DNA of 64,000 bases from Spirochaeta isovalerica (GTDB taxonomy: Bacteria; Spirochaetota; Spirochaetia; DSM-2461): the NCBI RefSeq assembly GCF_014207565.1, contig NZ_JACHGJ010000004.1, forward strand, positions 186,001 through 250,000. The letters are read 5' to 3'. The stretch's first letter is position 1, and every line of letters begins with the position of its first letter. The position numbers and the translations under genes are program-made. This document shows positions 60,329 through 64,000 of the stretch, piece after piece. A model generated the notes under the pieces. That model was given only the letters and a program-made list of their open reading frames with translations. It was not told the DNA's origin and searched no databases.

Positions 60329-61157
60329 CGCTTCCTCCTTTAAGAGCTGAAGTGTTAAATTCCAGTGTTCCGCTTACAGGGCAGACTCCGTCAGTAGATG
60401 TACACTCGAAACAGCTGATGCACTGATGGTTCATGATTTTTCCCTTCCGGGAAACCGGAATATTCATGGGACAGGCATTATCGCAGGCACTGCAGCTGAT
60501 ACAGGTGTCGGCATTTCGCCTCAACGCGAAAATCCGGATAAAATTGAAGAGGCCCAGCACCGCGCCGTAAGGACAGGCGTATTTACAGAAAGGCCTTTCA
60601 ACAAACAGGGAAAGCAGAACAACAAGAAAGAGCGCGATAAAACCGGTTACAGCGACTTCTCCTGTCCAGAACTGAAAGAGAGCATAGTAAGGATCGAAAT
60701 CGGCGAATATGATTTTCCCCGACCAGGCGGTCATAACGACGGCCCAGATAAGAACCAAATAGCGCAGAAATCTGAGATATTTATCATATTTATAGGGTAT
60801 GAATTTGTTGTACTTTTTTTTGAAGATCTTACGGCCCAGTTTTCCAAGCCACTCCTGAAATGTACCGAAAGGACAAATCCATCCGCAGAAAATAGGTCCG
60901 ACCAGTATAGCCGCTCCGAAAACGATCAACATGAGAACAAGACTTGATTCATGTATTTTTTGTACGAAAGTTCCCGTTGTAGCCAGATTGTAAAGCGTGA
61001 CGACACCGCCGAAGGGGCAGACGGCATGTAGTGAAGCCTCCGCCACAAAGGGAATAGCCGTACCCGATTCAGCAAGGGTGTGATTGACGGCAATGAGCGC
61101 CGCCACAACAAAAAAAGCGATTTGTATCCATCGGCGCGCTTTGGCCTTTTTTTTCAT
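60318..61157 (-). CDS. NapH/MauN-type membrane 4Fe-4S protein
   Basis: 279 residues. About five transmembrane helices, two cysteine pairs in loops (FCGWICPFG, FCKYACPYG) and a C-terminal pair of [4Fe-4S] sites (CISCSACDNACP and CISCFEC...CP). Such proteins move electrons between quinol or membrane carriers and soluble enzymes. The start has AAAGGAG upstream. Its dedicated downstream partner is the 242-residue protein; the electron donor and acceptor are not identifiable. Confidence 0.88.
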   Translation of the reverse strand: MKKKAKARRWIQIAFFVVAALIAVNHTLAESGTAIPFVAEASLHAVCPFGGVVTLYNLATTGTFVQKIHESSLVLMLIVFGAAILVGPIFCGWICPFGTFQEWLGKLGRKIFKKKYNKFIPYKYDKYLRFLRYLVLIWAVVMTAWSGKIIFADFDPYYALFQFWTGEVAVTGFIALFLVVLLSLFVERPFCKYACPYGAVLGLFNFIRIFALRRNADTCISCSACDNACPMNIPVSRKGKIMNHQCISCFECTSTDGVCPVSGTLEFNTSALKGGSDEN

Positions 61158-61288
61158 TGCATGACTCCTTTTAGATTTCCGGCGAGGGGAACCATAAACC
61201 CGTACGCCATAAATATATTTTAGTAGAACGAAGATATTATTTCTTAATATATATGAAGGAAATGTGAACAGGGTATAAAGAGAATGTA

Positions 61289-62998
61289 TTATTGAATTTT
61301 AAGCGTGCGAAGCCGGTTGATGGCTCCGGCCAGTTCAATCATTCGGAAACCGGCCAGATTTCCCGAGAGCAGAGAAGACAAACCATCCAGGCCGGCTCTT
61401 TCGATCTGTTTCTCAACAACTGCAAGAAGCTCTTGTATTGTCTTTTCACCGTTAAGTTTATCCTTAAGAAAGAGAATCGCTTCAGTTATCGCTTTTGTCT
61501 GAGACAACTCTTCCAACTGTTCCAGATCGGTCAGATCGATTACAGTCCGCCCCATATTTATCCGGCGAACCTCTCTGACAAACACGCTTTTCTTTCCATA
61601 ATGGTTCAAAGGGTCGACAGAACCGGCAAGGGGAATTCTCATAGTAGGAGTAATATGGGTATCATTTCCCTCCATTCTCCGGGGAGAAGGAAAGGTACGG
61701 ACTAATTCTCCGGCCCGCCCGGTTACATCGAGAGGAAGATAATCTTTCATCTGTATGACTGTCGTGGAATGAGAGAAATAGTCGCCCGATCCGCCCAGAA
61801 CCAGAATGGTTGATACGCCGTTATCCTGGTAAAGCTGATCCACTCTGTCTATAAAAGGCGTTATAGGCTCATCTTCTTTAGCGACCAGTTCCTGCATCAG
61901 TCTGTCGCGAATCATGAAATTTGTCGCGCAGGTATCTTCGTCCATAAGCAGAACTTCCGCCCCGGCTTCCAGTCCTTCCATCAGCGCGGCGGCTTGAGAT
62001 GTGCTGCCGCTGGCATTTTGAGTGGAAAAAGCATCTGTTCTTATGCCGCCCGGAAGATGATCGATAAAAGGAGAGATATTGACTTTTGCAACCGGTCTTC
62101 CGCTATATGAGCGGATTTTCAATGCGCTTCGCAGCGAAACAGCCATTTCCCGGCCGTCTCCGGGAATGTGATTATACACACCGGCTGCCAACGCTTTAAG
62201 CAGCGTCGACTTCCCGTGATATCCACCGCCTGTAATCAACGTAATTCCCCGTGGAACTGCCATTCCCCGGACTGCTGTTCCGTCGGGTAATGAGATGTTT
62301 TCCGCAAGACTTTCGGGAGAGGAGAAAGGCACGGCACAGCGGGATTCAACCGGTTCATCGCTGTCACCGCCGGTCCGGGGAAGTATAGAACCGTCGGCTA
62401 TAAAGGCTACAAGATTTTTCTCCTCAAGACTGGAACGGAGGAACTCAGACCGGAGTGCTGTATTCAGATGATTCAGACAGGCTTCTGGTTCAATATTCTC
62501 CCTGAAAAAGGCTTTCTTCATAATACGGGGAACTTCTTCCAGAATCATTAATTCGGCCAGTTTCGCATTGATCAACCGCCCTTCTGCAGGCAGCCCGACA
62601 AAAAACCTGAGTTCCAGAGTATCATCTCTCACTAAAAATGAATTTCTCTCAAGTATCGCCTGCCCCGGTTTATCCACAGTGATCAATCCGCTGTTTCCCG
62701 TTCCGCGGATAAAAGAATAGGCTTCACTCTCCCGGAAGAAACGGCGGATCATGAAATCACCGAACGCTGTCACCCGGAGAGGATTCTCTCCAAGTCCCGG
62801 AGGAATATAGGTATAGGATTTATTAAATACTGCGCGATAGAGTCCCGTGAAGGACGGAGCATAGGGATCTTTCGGGATTCTTTCGATGATAAGACGAAAA
62901 TCACCAAAATCATATTCCCCGATTAAAGACTGATAGGCACCGTAATCCCGCCCATTGATTCCGGCGAGAAAAGACCTGATCGAATCATTATTTTTCAT
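61289..62998 (-). CDS. ABC-class ATPase (PF09818 type), no transporter
   Basis: 569 residues. Single large ATPase with Walker A ITGGGYHGKSTLLKALAAG, a Q-loop-like region, ASGSTSQAAAL (signature-like) and Walker B VLLMDEDTCATNFMIRD. N-terminal 150 residues and C-terminal all-helical part have no transporter link. Family of predicted ABC ATPases, mostly of unknown cellular role, sometimes linked to nucleotide or RNA handling. Solitary gene with TAGGGAG upstream of the ATG. Confidence 0.9.
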   Translation of the reverse strand: MKNNDSIRSFLAGINGRDYGAYQSLIGEYDFGDFRLIIERIPKDPYAPSFTGLYRAVFNKSYTYIPPGLGENPLRVTAFGDFMIRRFFRESEAYSFIRGTGNSGLITVDKPGQAILERNSFLVRDDTLELRFFVGLPAEGRLINAKLAELMILEEVPRIMKKAFFRENIEPEACLNHLNTALRSEFLRSSLEEKNLVAFIADGSILPRTGGDSDEPVESRCAVPFSSPESLAENISLPDGTAVRGMAVPRGITLITGGGYHGKSTLLKALAAGVYNHIPGDGREMAVSLRSALKIRSYSGRPVAKVNISPFIDHLPGGIRTDAFSTQNASGSTSQAAALMEGLEAGAEVLLMDEDTCATNFMIRDRLMQELVAKEDEPITPFIDRVDQLYQDNGVSTILVLGGSGDYFSHSTTVIQMKDYLPLDVTGRAGELVRTFPSPRRMEGNDTHITPTMRIPLAGSVDPLNHYGKKSVFVREVRRINMGRTVIDLTDLEQLEELSQTKAITEAILFLKDKLNGEKTIQELLAVVEKQIERAGLDGLSSLLSGNLAGFRMIELAGAINRLRTLKIQ

Positions 62999-63123
62999 GG
63001 CTCCCTACTTCTGAAAATTTTAATTCAACTCATTTTTTTCATCAACAGTTAAAAATAAACACAGAGTCACTTGATATTTTTTTATCTATACAATAAGTTA
63101 GTAATGGTTACTATTATTAGCCA

Positions 63124-63205
63124 AGCCAACACTACCTGAATGTGTTCGGGAGTGCGGGCTGTAATTTGAACAAAGGGGAATACCCGGTTGCCGTATCGGG
63201 ATTCC
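63124..63205 (+). promoter_or_regulatory. Structured 5' leader of the NADH oxidase gene
   Basis: Two hairpins. HP1 63124-63160: AGCC/GGCT, CACT/AGTG and CC/GG stems with symmetric internal loops and an 11-base loop. HP2 63177-63205: GGAAT-A-CCCG / CGGG-ATTCC, 9 bp with one bulged base. HP2 ends 5 bases before the GGAG ribosome-binding site (63211-63214). A possible regulatory leader; it does not match any riboswitch I recognise. Confidence 0.5.
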
Positions 63206-63222
63206 TTATTGGAGATATAAAA

Positions 63223-64000
63223 ATGAAAATTGCTGTGATTGGTTGTACCCATGCCGGGACAGCGGCTATTGTAAACGCCGCAAAACTGTACCCCGATGCC
63301 GAAATAACTGTTTATGAAAGAAATAACAATATATCGTTTCTCTCCTGCGGGATAGCTCTTTATGTGGGAGGATTTGTCGAAGACCCGAACGGACTTTTCT
63401 ACAGCTCTCCGGAAAAACTCGTTGAGCTCGGAGTCGATACGAAAATGGAACACGAAGTTCTCGGGGCCGACCTGGACAGAAGAACCCTCCTTATCAGAGA
63501 TATAAAAGGAAACAAAGAGTTTGAAGATACATATGACAAACTGATTATTACAACCGGTTCATGGCCCCTGACTCCCCCGATAAAGGGAATCGACCTGGAG
63601 AATATCGTTCTTTCCAAAAATTTCGATCACTCCAATGTGATTATAGAGAAATCCGATAAGGCGGAGAGGATTGTCGTTATTGGAGCCGGTTATATCGGTG
63701 TCGAACTTGTAGAAGCTTTCCGCCACAAAGGTAAGGAAGTGACTTTAATAGATGCGGAGGAGAGAATCCTCAGCAAGTACCTCGACAAGGACAATACCGA
63801 TGCGGCGGAAGCGGCTCTCAAGGCTGAAGGGATCAATCTGGCCCTGAATCAGACGGTTCAGTCCTTTGAAGGAACAGAGGGCAAAGTGAGCAAAGTCATA
63901 ACCGACAAAGGGGAATACGAAACCGATCTGGTCATTCTCTGTATCGGCTTCCGTCCCAATACGGGCCTGTTCAAGGATCAGGTAGAAATGCTCGGCAACG
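63223..64000 (+). CDS. nox: NADH oxidase / CoA-disulfide reductase family flavoprotein, C-terminus off the window
   Basis: About 259 N-terminal residues. FAD-binding start MKIAVIGCTHAGTAAI with His10, redox Cys42 in SFLSCGIALYVGG (the numbering matches NADH oxidase Nox), and the NADH motif VVIGAGYIGVELVEAF. Reduces O2 to water or peroxide, or CoA disulfide. Typical for oxygen defence in an anaerobe. Start ATG with GGAG 8 bases upstream. The C-terminal domain lies outside the window. Confidence 0.93.
   Translation, partial: MKIAVIGCTHAGTAAIVNAAKLYPDAEITVYERNNNISFLSCGIALYVGGFVEDPNGLFYSSPEKLVELGVDTKMEHEVLGADLDRRTLLIRDIKGNKEFEDTYDKLIITTGSWPLTPPIKGIDLENIVLSKNFDHSNVIIEKSDKAERIVVIGAGYIGVELVEAFRHKGKEVTLIDAEERILSKYLDKDNTDAAEAALKAEGINLALNQTVQSFEGTEGKVSKVITDKGEYETDLVILCIGFRPNTGLFKDQVEMLGN

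Noticed and set aside
63082-63453. Minus-strand frame of 123 codons overlapping the nox leader
   Set aside because: Opposite a clear flavoprotein gene, no start signal and no known domain.
1-64000. tRNA, rRNA or replication origin
   Set aside because: Gaps between genes were read for cloverleaf, rRNA or DnaA-box-rich stretches; none was convincing.

Overview
The window is a densely packed stretch of ordinary bacterial chromosome at roughly 48% GC. It most likely comes from a free-living spirochaete (Spirochaeta/Oceanispirochaeta-like). That placement is an inference from several features together: a topoisomerase IV pair next to cdaA/cdaR, a cytidylate-kinase-like protein with a GCGN P-loop, paired bactofilins with a PSP1 (YaaT) and a YaaR protein, a Rho with a long charged N-terminal extension, a 29-residue COX24-like basic protein, and many TPR or signal-peptide proteins. 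There are no rRNA or tRNA genes, no CRISPR array, no phage and no transposase gene.

Layout. 1-10106 (minus): one long run, parE-parC-folP-cdaA-cdaR-acpS-DUF2225-truA-UDG-like-priA, almost all with touching or overlapping ends. 10234-19362: an exported beta-rich protein, a lipase-like hydrolase, acetate kinase, a DJ-1 protein, PgeF, a DEAD-box helicase and dxs. 19601-23836 (minus): murC, yicC, cmk-like, rpoZ, miaA (broken by an apparent one-base deletion) and the 29-residue COX24-like gene. 23891-26651 (plus): a YihY protein and a solitary N6-adenine DNA methylase. 26635-31019 (minus): the complete N-end-rule set clpS-clpA-aat, then a TPR outer-envelope protein. 31130-36728: an exported protein, a cysteine-cluster protein, an NHL/VWA-like protein, a TPR protein, surE and a galactokinase-like protein without the usual catalytic aspartate. 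37061-45255 (minus): rho-rpmE, a response regulator/TPR/bactofilin/CinA-C group, HU and S20, then M23 peptidase-bactofilin-YaaR-YaaT-zinc ribbon. 45465-47622 (plus): tatD-dus-dksA-like. 47696-51139 (minus): a NUDIX protein and leuA-leuB. 51478-56354: an SdpR-type regulon (CPBP protease gene with a nonsense codon, sdpR-sdpI), rlmB, dtd, an AmrS-like radical SAM enzyme and small proteins. 56344-62998 (minus): an acetyltransferase, a STAS protein, pxpB-pxpA-pxpC (5-oxoprolinase), a membrane ferredoxin pair and an ABC-class ATPase. 63223-64000 (plus): the start of an NADH oxidase.

The most interesting signals lie between and across the genes. Two promoters 2.3 kb apart share the same -35/-10 geometry and a 19-base identical operator; one drives sdpR-sdpI and the other a CPBP protease gene stopped by one in-frame TAA. 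A double-hairpin element with a conserved 3' half occurs as a tandem pair near rpmE and again beside rlmB, where it lies between 30-bp direct repeats that duplicate the 3' end of rlmB. A 118-bp MITE-like element has 24-bp imperfect terminal inverted repeats. Several genes have good -35/-10 boxes ending 6 bases from the ATG, which suggests leaderless mRNAs.
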